A program made the translations under genes and the position numbers. A stretch of DNA of 64,000 bases from NCBI RefSeq assembly GCF_021654115.1, contig NZ_JAIWJF010000008.1, forward strand, positions 95,175 to 159,174. Reading direction: 5' to 3'. The notes beneath the pieces were generated by a model. That model had not been told where the DNA came from and did not search any database. It saw only the letters and a list, made by a program, of their open reading frames with translations. This document shows, in pieces, positions 17,383-26,791 of the stretch (positions are counted from its first letter, which is position 1; each line of letters starts with the position of its first letter). This stretch comes from Furfurilactobacillus milii. GTDB lineage: Bacteria; Bacillota; Bacilli; Lactobacillales; Lactobacillaceae.

Positions 17383-19971
17383 TTATTTGATTGTTTTGAC
17401 TGAAGCGCTTCTTTTACGAAAACGTAGCCATAAGAATAAGAGGTAGCTGGCAAAACTTAAGAGGCTGATGATGAGCCCTAAGCGAAAACCAGGCGCCCGG
17501 TAGGTTAAACGTATGCGATGTACGCCTGGCGTCAACTTTATAGCGCTGAGATTGCCGACAACTTTATCAATTAATACCTGTTTGCCATCCACATAAGCAT
17601 GCCAACCATTGTCTTTAGGAATGCTCAGAAACAGTAATGGTTTCTTCTTAGTGGCTGTTATCGTGCCTTGAAGGTGATCTGGACGCCAGTCCTGATCAAG
17701 TTTGAATGTCGATTTATGAAGGTCAATCAGGGACTGATTAAAGGATTGTTGGTCCAGTGTCTGCAATGATTGTGAAAGATGTGTTAGAGGCGTTTTGCTA
17801 GTTAAATTAATATGGACACGTTCGCCTTTTTTGAAATGTCCTAATGATAATACCGCTTGTGTGCTGACATCTAACCGTGTTGTTTTCTTAGTTCCGTTGA
17901 CGTGAATATTGGCGTTTGCAACGCTAACATTAGGGAAATAGGCATACAACGTACCAGTGGCGGTTGGTCTGATGATTAACTGGTAACGGTACTGTTTGTT
18001 TTTATATTCATAGCCCGTGCGCCGGACATTAACTGATTTAAAATAACGTACGTTACGGCCGGTGATGGCCTGCCAAACGTTATTTTGATTTTCTAAGGCC
18101 ACGCCACCCTTAAGTTTGACGTTCAATAAGTTATCGTTCACGGCAAATCCTAGCGGTAGTGCATGGTCGTGGACAATAAGATCATAGTCATGGGGTGTCA
18201 TCTGCAACTGGTATTTCACTGCAAATAGTGCATTGGTTAGGTGAGTGCTACCTTCAGAACTGATTCGACGTTCATTTTTACTATAAAAGCCAAGTCGATT
18301 TAACATAACCCGCGTTGATTCATTTAACGTTGAACTATATAAATCTATACCATGACTATTGAAGAGCAGCGGGTCGTTGTAATTGTTATACGTCTCTCCA
18401 AAGGCGGCATTAATTAATGAGTTGCTGTTGTCGACTCGATAAAAGGCGTGACTAGCTCGTCTGATTTTGTTGAAATAGTTTTTTTCAATCGTGAAATTCT
18501 TTTGATAAATGGTTTGATTTCCAAATTGAGCAGGTTTAAGACCGAAATAGAAGTTTGCGGACAACTCAAATACAGTGACAAGAACAATACCAGAAAGGGC
18601 TAAACGGTGCCAATGCTGGTTGTTATATAAGATGAGTAAGCCGGCAATACAGATAATAAATCCTGTTGCAATCAACCAGTACCTAGGACTGACATAAAAG
18701 TTCGCCAAATCATCCCATCGTCGTACGATCGGTTGCACAATCATGGCTGTCAGATAACCGATGGCTATCAGTACTATCGCAATCAACGCCGCATGCATCA
18801 CTAACCTAGTTTGTTTGAAAGCGTCTGTTTGCCAAGCTTCGTATGCACTAATCACAACGATAAATGTGAAAAAGTAGGCGTCACGAAAGGGAAATCCGTT
18901 CGGTTGTTGCATCATGTGCCAGATAGTGTTAAACAGTGTCAAAAACATACTGAGCCCAAGAAAGGCTAGTAAGGTACCGGTTGTTCGTTTGTGATGGCCG
19001 GCAATGGTTTTATTTAGGAAAAATAAAAGTACGAGTAACAGTGCAAAACTGCCGACAAATATGCTGGGATCATGTTCTAATCGTTGTGGATAATCGGTTG
19101 CGTTTAGACCAAGCTGTGCGAAAGCATCTAAGCCGAATTGAGGCGTAGGCAGGAAGGCCTGCCACGATAGACTCTGCTTGCTCGTTTTAAGCATGCCCAA
19201 TAGGGTAGGTATCAGGACGAATAAGGTACTTAAACCACTCAAAACAGAGGTAATCAAAAATCGCTTGATTGCTTGAGTGTTGTGATGCCACCATTGTTTC
19301 AATGATTGTTTTTCCGTTTGCTGATCAATTGTAAAGTAAACAAAATAGGTCAATGCGAACAGGCAAGTCATGTAGCCTAAATAATAGTTAGTGACGATTG
19401 TCGCCCACAATGCAAAAAAGTAAAGGACAGTGCCTTTGTTGTTAACTAATCGGCGAAGACCTAGAATAACCAGCGGCAATAAAATAAGGGCGTCCAGCCA
19501 CATGATGTCATAAAAGTAAGTCGCGACAAAACCGCTAAGACTAAAGATTGTTGAAAAAATGAGGTTTTGCCAGTTGGTATTATGGTACACGCGGCGCAAA
19601 TAATAACTCATACTAAAGCCGATAGTGCCGACTTTTAATAAGATGATGAAAGTTATTGCCAGTGGCACCTGATTGGCTGGGAAGAAGAACAACAGCAGAT
19701 TAAACGGGCTTAACATGTAATAGGCAACTAACGGAAAAGCATTATCACCCAAAGATAGACTAAACGAATAGAACGAGAATTGACCAGTCGTAATTGCATG
19801 TCGAAATTGTGTTAACCAAGCAACATACTGTGTCCCCATGTCGCTTATTAGGAGGTTATGACTGCCGAATGGCGTAACGCCTAGTGCCCAAAATACTAAA
19901 CCAACAAGTATCATTGGAACGACAAAAGCCGTCATATCGTATTGAAAACGTTGACGGCCATACTGGTTCAT
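17383..19971 (-). CDS. YfhO family membrane glycosyltransferase-like protein (paralogue 1)
   Basis: This large protein (862 aa from ATG 19971) has about 13 membrane segments and extracellular C-terminal beta-rich parts. YfhO hallmarks are LISDMGTQYVAWLTQF, LSLGDNAFPLVAYYMLSPFN and IMWLDALILLPLVILGLRRL. In Bacillus, CsbB and YfhO add GlcNAc to lipoteichoic acid, YfhO being the GT-C-type enzyme. Here the CsbB-like gene is directly upstream, so the pair likely decorates a wall polymer. The start is unclear: AAGGAGG (minus strand, about 20033-20027) lies over the upstream stop but is followed by no ATG/GTG/TTG, only an ATT at 20019, while ATG 19971 lacks a clear site. Confidence 0.86.
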   Translation of the reverse strand: MNQYGRQRFQYDMTAFVVPMILVGLVFWALGVTPFGSHNLLISDMGTQYVAWLTQFRHAITTGQFSFYSFSLSLGDNAFPLVAYYMLSPFNLLLFFFPANQVPLAITFIILLKVGTIGFSMSYYLRRVYHNTNWQNLIFSTIFSLSGFVATYFYDIMWLDALILLPLVILGLRRLVNNKGTVLYFFALWATIVTNYYLGYMTCLFALTYFVYFTIDQQTEKQSLKQWWHHNTQAIKRFLITSVLSGLSTLFVLIPTLLGMLKTSKQSLSWQAFLPTPQFGLDAFAQLGLNATDYPQRLEHDPSIFVGSFALLLVLLFFLNKTIAGHHKRTTGTLLAFLGLSMFLTLFNTIWHMMQQPNGFPFRDAYFFTFIVVISAYEAWQTDAFKQTRLVMHAALIAIVLIAIGYLTAMIVQPIVRRWDDLANFYVSPRYWLIATGFIICIAGLLILYNNQHWHRLALSGIVLVTVFELSANFYFGLKPAQFGNQTIYQKNFTIEKNYFNKIRRASHAFYRVDNSNSLINAAFGETYNNYNDPLLFNSHGIDLYSSTLNESTRVMLNRLGFYSKNERRISSEGSTHLTNALFAVKYQLQMTPHDYDLIVHDHALPLGFAVNDNLLNVKLKGGVALENQNNVWQAITGRNVRYFKSVNVRRTGYEYKNKQYRYQLIIRPTATGTLYAYFPNVSVANANIHVNGTKKTTRLDVSTQAVLSLGHFKKGERVHINLTSKTPLTHLSQSLQTLDQQSFNQSLIDLHKSTFKLDQDWRPDHLQGTITATKKKPLLFLSIPKDNGWHAYVDGKQVLIDKVVGNLSAIKLTPGVHRIRLTYRAPGFRLGLIISLLSFASYLLFLWLRFRKRSASVKTIK

Positions 19972-20020
19972 AGTTTGAGGGATTTCAGGTTTGGACGATT
20001 GCGAATATTGACTTGGAATC

Positions 20021-20968
20021 TTACTTTTCCTCCTTAACGATGTAGATTGGCCGATGCTTGCTTTCCAAATAGAGTCGACCAACATACTTACCTAAAATTC
20101 CTAGGCAGAATAATTGAAGCCCGCCGATCAAAAGGATGATACATACAAGTGATGGCCAACCAGCGGTGTGATCACCATAAATAAGTGCACGAATTACGAT
20201 GAAGATTAGTGCGAAGAATGCAACAACAAAGGATAAAAAACCAGTGTAGGATGCAATAGAAAGTGGTGCATCCGAAAAATCGATAATGCCTTCTAAAGAA
20301 TAGCTAAACAGTTGAAAGAATGACCAATGCGTGTCACCAGCCACCCGGTCCTGATTTTCAAATTCAATGTACTTTGTTTTGAAACCAACCCAGCTGAAAA
20401 TTCCCTTTGAGAAACGATTAACTTCAGCCATTGATAAAATGGCATCAACAACTTGACGCGTCATTAAGCGGTAATCGCGAGCACCTTCAACAATGTGTGT
20501 TTGAGAAAGTCGGTTGATGACCCGATAGAATGCTCGGCTAAAGAAAGAACGAATTGGCGGCTCACCCTTGCGTGTGACCCGACGAGAACCAACGATATCA
20601 TAATGCTCGTTTTCAATACCCGAAAGCATTTGGATAAGCAATTCGGGAGGATCTTGCAGATCGACATCCATTACAGCAACAAAATTACCAGTGGCGTGCT
20701 GAAGACCAGCGTACAGAGCAGACTCTTTTCCGAAGTTACGGGAAAACGAGACATAATGAACATGGTCGACATCTTGTTGCTGTAATTTTCTCAATTCATT
20801 TAACGTGTTGTCCGTTGATCCGTCATTAATAAACCAATACTCAGGTTCAAAGCCTGGAAACTGTTTGCACAGTTGGACAAAGACTTTTTGAACGGTTGGA
20901 TAAAAGAGTGGAATGGTTGGTTCCTCATTATAACAAGGGACAATAATTGAAATAATTTTTTTTGACAC
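20021..20968 (-). CDS. Bactoprenol glycosyltransferase, GT2 family (CsbB/GtrB-like)
   Basis: The protein has a GT2 domain (IISIIVPCYNEE, FINDGSTDNT, VAVMDVDLQDPPE with the DxD motif, GSRRVTRKGEPPIRSFFSRAFYR) and two C-terminal membrane segments, the layout of enzymes that put a sugar onto undecaprenyl phosphate. GTG 20968 (VSKKIISI) follows AAGGAA by 9 bases and is preferred over ATG 21004. It precedes the YfhO gene, probably in the same transcript; no GtcA-like flippase is next to it. The likely role is supplying lipid-linked sugar for wall polymer glycosylation. Confidence 0.9.
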   Translation of the reverse strand: MSKKIISIIVPCYNEEPTIPLFYPTVQKVFVQLCKQFPGFEPEYWFINDGSTDNTLNELRKLQQQDVDHVHYVSFSRNFGKESALYAGLQHATGNFVAVMDVDLQDPPELLIQMLSGIENEHYDIVGSRRVTRKGEPPIRSFFSRAFYRVINRLSQTHIVEGARDYRLMTRQVVDAILSMAEVNRFSKGIFSWVGFKTKYIEFENQDRVAGDTHWSFFQLFSYSLEGIIDFSDAPLSIASYTGFLSFVVAFFALIFIVIRALIYGDHTAGWPSLVCIILLIGGLQLFCLGILGKYVGRLYLESKHRPIYIVKEEK

Positions 20969-21381
20969 TGAGCTTACTTCCTTGTAGTTAGTTTCAACGC
21001 CCACGTTGATATGTGTTTGCGACTAATACTAATTATAAACGAGTGCGTCCAATAAACGGGATAAAATTGCTTAAAAAGCGTCTAAATTAGCTCTTAATGA
21101 GACAATCGTGATAATATCTAATGAATATGTTGATGAATAGCTTTGTGTTATAGGCAAGCATTAAAGATGCATATGGCAAATTGCTTAAATAGGCTCATAG
21201 AATTACATGGATGATTACTTAAATATAAAAATCTTATTTGTAAGGTCACGTTACCAACGCCGCTTGAAAAGAAAAGTCTGCTGGCGCTTTTTAAATGATG
21301 ATTAATTGCGATTCCCTATGAATATCGGTAGATTTGCTGTGTAGTCAAGCAAAGATGTCTAATAATAGGAGGCGCATTACA
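20969..21381. other. Divergent intergenic region, no gene seen
   Basis: This 413-bp A/T-rich gap lies between the minus-strand glycosyltransferase and the + strand OsmC-like gene. It should hold both promoters. I see no convincing small gene, riboswitch or strong hairpin; a weak GC-rich hairpin ends in TTTTT near 21289. Confidence 0.4.
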
Positions 21382-21831
21382 ATGGCAGTAGAAGGTTCGC
21401 TCTATCACACTCACGTGGTTAATGAGAACGGCTTAGTTGGGCAAAGCTTTGTTGAAGGTAATGAAGGTTTGTCATTAGGCGTTAGTAGCTCTTTAGTCTC
21501 CGCATCAGGTACTAACCCAGAACAATTTATTGGGTTTGCACTGAGCACTTGTTTTAATGCAACATTACGCATTGTTGAGCAGCAACGTCACATGCCACAG
21601 GATACACAGGTTCGAACAAGGGTTGATATCGTTAAGGATACGATGGGATATAAGTTTATCGTTGACGCTCAGATTATGTTTCCAAACGAAAACCAAGAGG
21701 ATGCCCAAGCAGTTTTAGATGATGCATTAAATCAGTGTCCAGTCGCGAAATTGTTAAAGGCAAATGATAATGTTAATTTTAGGATTGTTAACGCTTTTAA
21801 TGATGAGGACGCTGAAAGCTACGGTGAATAA
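21382..21831 (+). CDS. OsmC/Ohr family peroxiredoxin-like protein
   Basis: The 149-aa protein matches the OsmC/Ohr fold. It has the first Cys in the segment IGFALSTCFNATLRIV and a second in DDALNQCPVAKLL, the two redox Cys of hydroperoxide reductases. Such proteins detoxify organic hydroperoxides. ATG 21382 follows AGGAGG (21368-21373). It is monocistronic with its own terminator. OsmC versus Ohr subtype is not decided here. Confidence 0.83.
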   Translation: MAVEGSLYHTHVVNENGLVGQSFVEGNEGLSLGVSSSLVSASGTNPEQFIGFALSTCFNATLRIVEQQRHMPQDTQVRTRVDIVKDTMGYKFIVDAQIMFPNENQEDAQAVLDDALNQCPVAKLLKANDNVNFRIVNAFNDEDAESYGE

Positions 21832-21888
21832 TGCGCTAATTTTGCAGTGGTCTCATTTAACTTAAGAATTGAATCCTTTTTTCACTGG

Positions 21889-21930
21889 AAAACGCCCACT
21901 CGTTTGCTTACTAACGAGTGAGCGTTTTGC
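21889..21930 (+). terminator. Terminator of the OsmC-like gene
   Basis: AAAACGCCCACTCGTT (21889-21904) pairs with AACGAGTGAGCGTTTT (21913-21928). Confidence 0.88.
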
Positions 21931-22043
21931 TTTACTTTGTTCTGAAAATGTTTAGACTGAGTATTCCAGTAGAGAAACAGGAGTTCTCACTGTTGGCGGG
22001 CTGGCGTCGATAGTTATTTGAGAGCGTAGAAAAGAGGTCACCT

Positions 22044-22244
22044 ATGAAAACTTACAAAATGCAAACACTTGGGGAATGGAATGTTGAAGTTTGCCACGGA
22101 AGACAATGGGTTTCAATTCTTGACCACGTTTCATATGACACCGCTAAGTTAGCGTTGGATCGTATTAATGCCACACAGCAGGCCAACTACCGTCTTCATT
22201 ATTTGGGACATGAAAACATGATCAACTCAACGAAAACAGCTTAA
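22044..22244 (+). CDS. Small hypothetical protein
   Basis: The 66-aa product (MKTYKMQTLGEWNVEVCHGRQW...) has the look of a small beta-alpha domain and no signal or membrane segment. A Shine-Dalgarno AGAGGT (22032-22037) lies 6 bases ahead of the ATG, and a strong terminator follows at 22333. It lies between the OsmC-like gene and hpt, without a clear operon link. No family is recognised. Confidence 0.65.
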   Translation: MKTYKMQTLGEWNVEVCHGRQWVSILDHVSYDTAKLALDRINATQQANYRLHYLGHENMINSTKTA

Positions 22245-22332
22245 AATTGTTACGATGCGGATGTAACAGTCGTCGGTTTCGACTTTAAAAACGTTGGTGA
22301 ATTAAACGTTTTTACGGGTAGGCGACGATTGA

Positions 22333-22368
22333 AGTCTGACAGGAAGAAATTTCCTGTCAGACTTTTTT
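22333..22368 (+). terminator. Terminator before hpt
   Basis: AGTCTGACAGGAA pairs with TTCCTGTCAGACT, followed by six T. Confidence 0.92.
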
Positions 22369-22480
22369 GTTATTACTGGTTTGACTTGTGCCCGTAAAGA
22401 ATTCGGGTTACGATATCGTCACCGCAATTGAATATAAAACAGTCTTTGTAACGAGTGAGACACTCAGGAAGGATCTAATT

Positions 22481-23044
22481 GTGAACAACGAATCTCTGAA
22501 AACGCTACTCGATGACCATATTGGTCAAATTTTTGCGACACCTGATCAGATTGAGGTGATGGTGTCTGCTGTTGCTAAACAGATCAGTGAAAAAAATAAG
22601 GCAACAAATCCACTACTTATCGGTGTGATGAAAGGCGCTGCTCAGTGGACAATTGCTGTCAGTCAACGGTTGTCGATTCCCTCTGATCTCGATTTTGTCT
22701 CTGTCACTAGCTATACTGGCGAACAGCAGAGCGAGCCAGTAATGCTTCAGGAGCCGACCATTTCGATCACGGGTCGTCATATCATTTTATTGGACGAAAT
22801 TATTGATACGGGCAATACCTTGTTTTTTCTAAAACGTTGGTTATTGGCTCAAGGTGCTAAAAGTGTTGAGATAGCAGTTATGGCTGACAAACCAATGACA
22901 CGCGTGGCGCCAGTTCACATTGATTATCTTGGCCTGACGGTTCCTAACGTGTGGTTGGTCGGTTTTGGCATGGATTTAAACGGAGCATACCGTAATCTGC
23001 CGGCAATAGCCGAGTATGTTAAAAATCCAGTTTCGAAGCGTTAG
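22481..23044 (+). CDS. hpt: Hypoxanthine phosphoribosyltransferase
   Basis: The enzyme converts hypoxanthine or guanine plus PRPP into IMP or GMP. The PRPP-binding motif appears as ILLDEIIDTGNTL, and GVMKGAAQW matches the HPRT pyrophosphate loop (GVMKGA). GTG 22481 follows AGGAAGGA (22465-22472) by 8 bases, giving 187 aa, typical for the family; the frame is open back to 22388. It complements the purine permease and guaB/guaA. The acidic pair here is DE where many homologues have ED. Confidence 0.88.
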   Translation: MNNESLKTLLDDHIGQIFATPDQIEVMVSAVAKQISEKNKATNPLLIGVMKGAAQWTIAVSQRLSIPSDLDFVSVTSYTGEQQSEPVMLQEPTISITGRHIILLDEIIDTGNTLFFLKRWLLAQGAKSVEIAVMADKPMTRVAPVHIDYLGLTVPNVWLVGFGMDLNGAYRNLPAIAEYVKNPVSKR

Positions 23045-23135
23045 CTTGTGGTTTTATTGCGCTTTTGATTGGATGTTATTATTAATATTATGTTTTATAT
23101 AGTAGAAACACACCAGAAAGTGGGTTAGCAAAACA

Positions 23136-24035
23136 TTGAAATTTAGTTGGCGTTCAACCGCAACTTATGTCAGCGTCAAACAATTTTTGTTTGCACAAGG
23201 AATCAGCCATAATTTATGGACTCGTCAGCGGCATCTTGGGGGCAAGATAACGGTGAATCAGCAAACCACTCAGCCGGATCATGCAGTTGCAATTGGTGAT
23301 GTTGTCACGTTGTCGTTGCCCAACGAACCTAGTGATGGAAATATTGCTGTCGATGAGGAACCAATCGATGTTTTGATGGCCGATGAAAATTGGCTGGTAG
23401 TTAATAAAAATGCAGGTGTTAACGCTGTTCCTGGACCGAGCGATCAGCAAACAACGATGGTCAATCGCATCAAAGGGTGGCTCGTGGCAAATAATGCTGA
23501 TAATTTAGTGCCACATTTAATCACTCGTCTAGATCGCGATACAAGTGGCATCATGCTGGTGGCACGCAATGGCATTGTTCAGGGAATGATTGCCCCTCAA
23601 GTAGATCAGCACACAATGCGAAAAACGTACCTCGCACTGGTAGAGGGTAGATTTGAGAACGATCACGGTGTTATTGACAGTCCAATTGGGCGAGTGGATG
23701 GACAGGTTGCTAGGGCGATAACTTCAAACGGACAATCTGCAATTACTGAATATAAAGTGCTAGAACAGTTTGAAAATATCGCATTAGTTGAATTAAATTT
23801 AAAAACAGGTCGGACTCACCAGATTAGAGTGCACATGCAAAGTATTGGTCATCCGCTACTCGGTGATCGTTTATATGGCGGGTCGCTTAGGTTAATGCAA
23901 CGACAGGCATTGCATGCATGGCAATTATCATTTACAGACCCTGTCACTCAACAGCGACAGACCTACACTGCGCCATTACCTGAGGACATGCAGGCGGTGG
24001 TAAATCATTTGCGTGATTCGAAACCGGTGGAATAA
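23136..24035 (+). CDS. RluA/RluD family RNA pseudouridine synthase
   Basis: The 299-aa protein has an N-terminal S4-like RNA-binding part (residues 10-70: VKQFLFAQGISHNLWTRQRH) and the catalytic domain with HLITRLDRDTSGIML, the Asp near residue 135 being the nucleophile, and the LKTGRTHQIRVHM motif. It isomerises uridine in rRNA or tRNA. The start is a TTG at 23136 with only a weak AAAGTGGG upstream site. Target site is not inferable (RluD-like 23S or tRNA). Confidence 0.88.
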   Translation: MKFSWRSTATYVSVKQFLFAQGISHNLWTRQRHLGGKITVNQQTTQPDHAVAIGDVVTLSLPNEPSDGNIAVDEEPIDVLMADENWLVVNKNAGVNAVPGPSDQQTTMVNRIKGWLVANNADNLVPHLITRLDRDTSGIMLVARNGIVQGMIAPQVDQHTMRKTYLALVEGRFENDHGVIDSPIGRVDGQVARAITSNGQSAITEYKVLEQFENIALVELNLKTGRTHQIRVHMQSIGHPLLGDRLYGGSLRLMQRQALHAWQLSFTDPVTQQRQTYTAPLPEDMQAVVNHLRDSKPVE

Positions 24036-24053
24036 GCATTTTTAAGTGCTTTC

Positions 24054-24062
24054 TGGTATAAT
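24054..24062 (+). promoter_or_regulatory. Extended -10 promoter of the yqeG cluster
   Basis: TGGTATAAT (TGN plus perfect TATAAT) lies 49 bp before yqeG, just after the pseudouridine synthase gene. It likely drives the tight cluster from yqeG through tmcAL. Confidence 0.6.
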
Positions 24063-24110
24063 GATTTAGATAATTTTGTGCTAAAAATAGTCGGAAGCAA
24101 GGAGTTTTAA

Positions 24111-24638
24111 ATGATCGCCAACTTCAAACCAACTTGGATGATTTCAGCAATATATAATGTTTCGCCTGAACAATTAAAGGCGGCAGGAATTCGTGTTATT
24201 TTGACAGACTTAGATAATACGCTGATTGCTTGGAATAATCCGGATGGAACGCCGCAGTTACGGCGGTGGATCCAAACGATGCATGCGAATGATATTCGCA
24301 TTGTAGTCGTTTCAAATAACAGTGCTGCGCGTGTGTCACGAGCAGTCACGCCATTAGGACTTGAATTCGTTTCACGTTCACTAAAACCATTAACGCGCGG
24401 TATTCGTCAAGCACAACGGCGGCTCTCATTAAGTAATAGCGAAGTTGTGATGGTTGGTGATCAGTTGATGACAGACATGTGGGCGGCAAATAACGCGCAT
24501 GTGCGTAGTATTTTAGTGAAGCCGTTGATCGAAACGGACAAGTGGGATACACGGATTAACCGCTTTTTTGAGCGTTTTGTGATGCAACGGTTACGCCGTG
24601 TTTATCCGACGATGACATGGCAGGAGGACTTACGATGA
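24111..24638 (+). CDS. yqeG: YqeG family HAD phosphatase
   Basis: The 175-aa HAD-IIIA protein has motif I TDLDNTLIAWN (Asp nucleophile), motif II VVVSNNS, a Lys in SLKPLTRGI and motif III VMVGDQLMTDMWAA. YqeG-type enzymes are PGP-phosphatase-like, and the substrate in Firmicutes is not settled. A Shine-Dalgarno AAGGAG lies upstream. The stop overlaps the yqeH start by 4 bp (ATGA), so translation is coupled. It heads the conserved yqeG-yqeH-yhbY-nadD-yqeK-rsfS cluster. Confidence 0.92.
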   Translation: MIANFKPTWMISAIYNVSPEQLKAAGIRVILTDLDNTLIAWNNPDGTPQLRRWIQTMHANDIRIVVVSNNSAARVSRAVTPLGLEFVSRSLKPLTRGIRQAQRRLSLSNSEVVMVGDQLMTDMWAANNAHVRSILVKPLIETDKWDTRINRFFERFVMQRLRRVYPTMTWQEDLR

Positions 24639-25780
24639 GTGAAGCAGTAACGAATGAAACGTCAGAGCCACTGTATTGCATTGGCTGTGGGGCCAAGATT
24701 CAAACGACAGATTCCACTGCCGTTGGCTATACACCACAATCGGCCTTAAAAAAAGGTCTTGAAAACGGTGAATTATATTGCCAGCGTTGTTTTCGTTTGC
24801 GTCATTACAACGAAATCGTACCAGTGTCATTAACGGATGATGATTTTAGACGGTTACTAGCTCAGATTCGGGATGCTAACGCCCTAATCGTCTATGTCGT
24901 TGATATTTTTGACTTTAACGGCAGTATGATTCCTGGATTACATCGTTTTGTTGGTGATAATCCGATCCTACTAGTTGGTAATAAAGAAGATGTTTTACCG
25001 CGTTCGCTCAAACGAAGTAAACTGACTGATTGGGTACGTCAACAAGCTAATGCCAATGGATTGCGACCACTGGCAACCACACTGTTGAGCGCAAAGAATG
25101 GCCGCGACGTGGATGATCTGTTGACATTGATTGATAAATATCGCGGTGATCGTGATGTTTATGTTGTGGGTGTTACCAACGTTGGTAAGTCAACATTGAT
25201 TAATCAGATTTTAAAACAAAACTCTGGTGTTGCTGATCTGATCACAACCTCACGTTTCCCTGGGACGACGTTAGACAAGATTGAAATTCCACTTGGCGAA
25301 GATCATGTTTTAGTTGACACACCAGGAATTATTCATCCTGAACAGATGGCTCATTTTCTAAGTGCTGGTGCTTTAAAGTATGTTGCGCCGCAAAAGGAAA
25401 TCAAGCCACGTGTTTATCAGCTACAAGGTGAACAAACGTTGTTCATGGGTGCAGTAGCGAGGTTCGATTTATTGTTTTCAACGACAGACAGTCGGACAAC
25501 CGGCGTTAGTGCCTATTTTGAGAACAATCTAATGATCCATCGAACAAAATTGGCACACGCGGATGACTTTTATCGTGATCACGCTGGTGAGATACTTACA
25601 CCACCTTCCCAGGAAGAGTTGGCAGATCTACCTGAATTGACAAGACACGAATTTCGCACAACGGAGAAAAGTGATCTCGTTATTGAAGGATTGGGCTGGA
25701 TAACAGTTCCTGCCAATGTAACGATTGCTGGCTGGGCGCCAAAAGGCGTCAACGTCTTGCTAAGACGCGCAATGATTTAA
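24635..25780 (+). CDS. yqeH: Ribosome biogenesis GTPase YqeH
   Basis: YqeH is a circularly permuted GTPase needed for 30S assembly. The order seen is a CxGC...CxRC zinc motif (CIGCG, CQRC), G4 NKED (VGNKEDVLP), G5 SAKNG, then G1 GVTNVGKST, G3 DTPG, and a C-terminal RNA-binding domain; this permuted order defines the family. The ATG at 24635 follows AGGAGG (24622-24627) and gives 381 aa, a normal length. It overlaps yqeG by 4 bp and is followed by yhbY after 17 bases. Confidence 0.96.
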   Translation: MSEAVTNETSEPLYCIGCGAKIQTTDSTAVGYTPQSALKKGLENGELYCQRCFRLRHYNEIVPVSLTDDDFRRLLAQIRDANALIVYVVDIFDFNGSMIPGLHRFVGDNPILLVGNKEDVLPRSLKRSKLTDWVRQQANANGLRPLATTLLSAKNGRDVDDLLTLIDKYRGDRDVYVVGVTNVGKSTLINQILKQNSGVADLITTSRFPGTTLDKIEIPLGEDHVLVDTPGIIHPEQMAHFLSAGALKYVAPQKEIKPRVYQLQGEQTLFMGAVARFDLLFSTTDSRTTGVSAYFENNLMIHRTKLAHADDFYRDHAGEILTPPSQEELADLPELTRHEFRTTEKSDLVIEGLGWITVPANVTIAGWAPKGVNVLLRRAMI

Positions 25781-25797
25781 AACGGGAGAGACATTAT

Positions 25798-26112
25798 ATG
25801 GATTTAAAGGGTAAACAAAAACATTTTTTACGTTCTGAAGCACACTCACTACGTCCACTGTTTTCAGTGGGAAAGAACGGTTTGACAGCAACGTGGTTAG
25901 ACCAATTAACTGGTGCCTTGGAGAAACGTGAACTGATAAAGGTGAACTTGTTACAAAGTGCAGATGCAACCGTCGCAGAGGCAAAGACCTTTATTGAAAA
26001 AAATCCGCGGATTACTGTGGTCCAAACAATAGGTCATACGCTGGTATTGTTTATGACTGCAACGGATCCAGATAATCAACGGTTATCTAAAAAGGTTGCA
26101 GCATTGGTTTAG
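25798..26112 (+). CDS. yhbY: CRM-domain ribosome assembly RNA-binding protein YhbY
   Basis: The 104-aa protein is a single CRM domain (LKGKQKHFLRSEAHSLRPLFSVGKNGLT, with the GxxG-like loop VGKNGLT), which binds pre-50S rRNA. It sits in the conserved place between yqeH and nadD, with a GGGAGAG site upstream of the ATG. Confidence 0.94.
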   Translation: MDLKGKQKHFLRSEAHSLRPLFSVGKNGLTATWLDQLTGALEKRELIKVNLLQSADATVAEAKTFIEKNPRITVVQTIGHTLVLFMTATDPDNQRLSKKVAALV

Positions 26113-26149
26113 TGTTAGGGTAAACACGTGAAATAAGTAGGGATAGACA

Positions 26150-26791
26150 ATGATTACATCGACGTTAACGACTAAACAAACGGGCACTCAAGTGATGACA
26201 GAAATGGTCACAGAAATGCCTAAACAACGGGTAGGCATTTTGGGTGGGACTTTTAATCCGCCACACTTAGGTCATCTTATTATTGCGGATCAAGTGGGTA
26301 AGCAATTGGGATTAAATAAGGTTCTTTTTATGCCCAACGCTCAGCCTCCGCATATTGATCCTAAACTTGCAATTGATCCTTTGCTACGTGCAAGAATGGT
26401 TCGTCGTGCTATTTTCGGAAACCCATTGTTTGACTTAGAGATGAGTGAAATTCAACGTGGCGGCAAAAGCTACACGTATGACACGATGGTGGATCTGAAG
26501 ACGCGTCATCCTAAAACTGAGTATTACTTTATTATTGGTGGGGATGAAGTGGCCTATCTGCCGAAATGGCATCGTATCGACGAGTTGGCAAAAATAGTAA
26601 CGTTTGTTGGTGTTGGTCGAGCTGGCTATAAGAAACAAACGCCATATCCAGTTATTTGGGTCGATGTGCCGACAATTGACATCAGCAGTTCAATGATTCG
26701 TGATCGTGTCAAACGCAGGCAATCGATTCACTACTTAGTTCCAGAGGCAGTTGAAGCATACATTAAGGAGCATCAGTTGTATCATGAGTAA
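26150..26791 (+). CDS. nadD: Nicotinate-nucleotide adenylyltransferase
   Basis: NadD makes deamido-NAD from nicotinate mononucleotide and ATP. The nucleotidyltransferase motif GGTFNPPHLGH lies near residues 32-42 and the second motif ISSSMIRDRVKRR near the C terminus. The first 25 residues are an extension seen in other lactobacillar NadD proteins; a downstream Met at 26216 is possible. The 3' end overlaps yqeK by 8 bp. It is part of the yqeG cluster. Confidence 0.94.
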   Translation: MITSTLTTKQTGTQVMTEMVTEMPKQRVGILGGTFNPPHLGHLIIADQVGKQLGLNKVLFMPNAQPPHIDPKLAIDPLLRARMVRRAIFGNPLFDLEMSEIQRGGKSYTYDTMVDLKTRHPKTEYYFIIGGDEVAYLPKWHRIDELAKIVTFVGVGRAGYKKQTPYPVIWVDVPTIDISSSMIRDRVKRRQSIHYLVPEAVEAYIKEHQLYHE

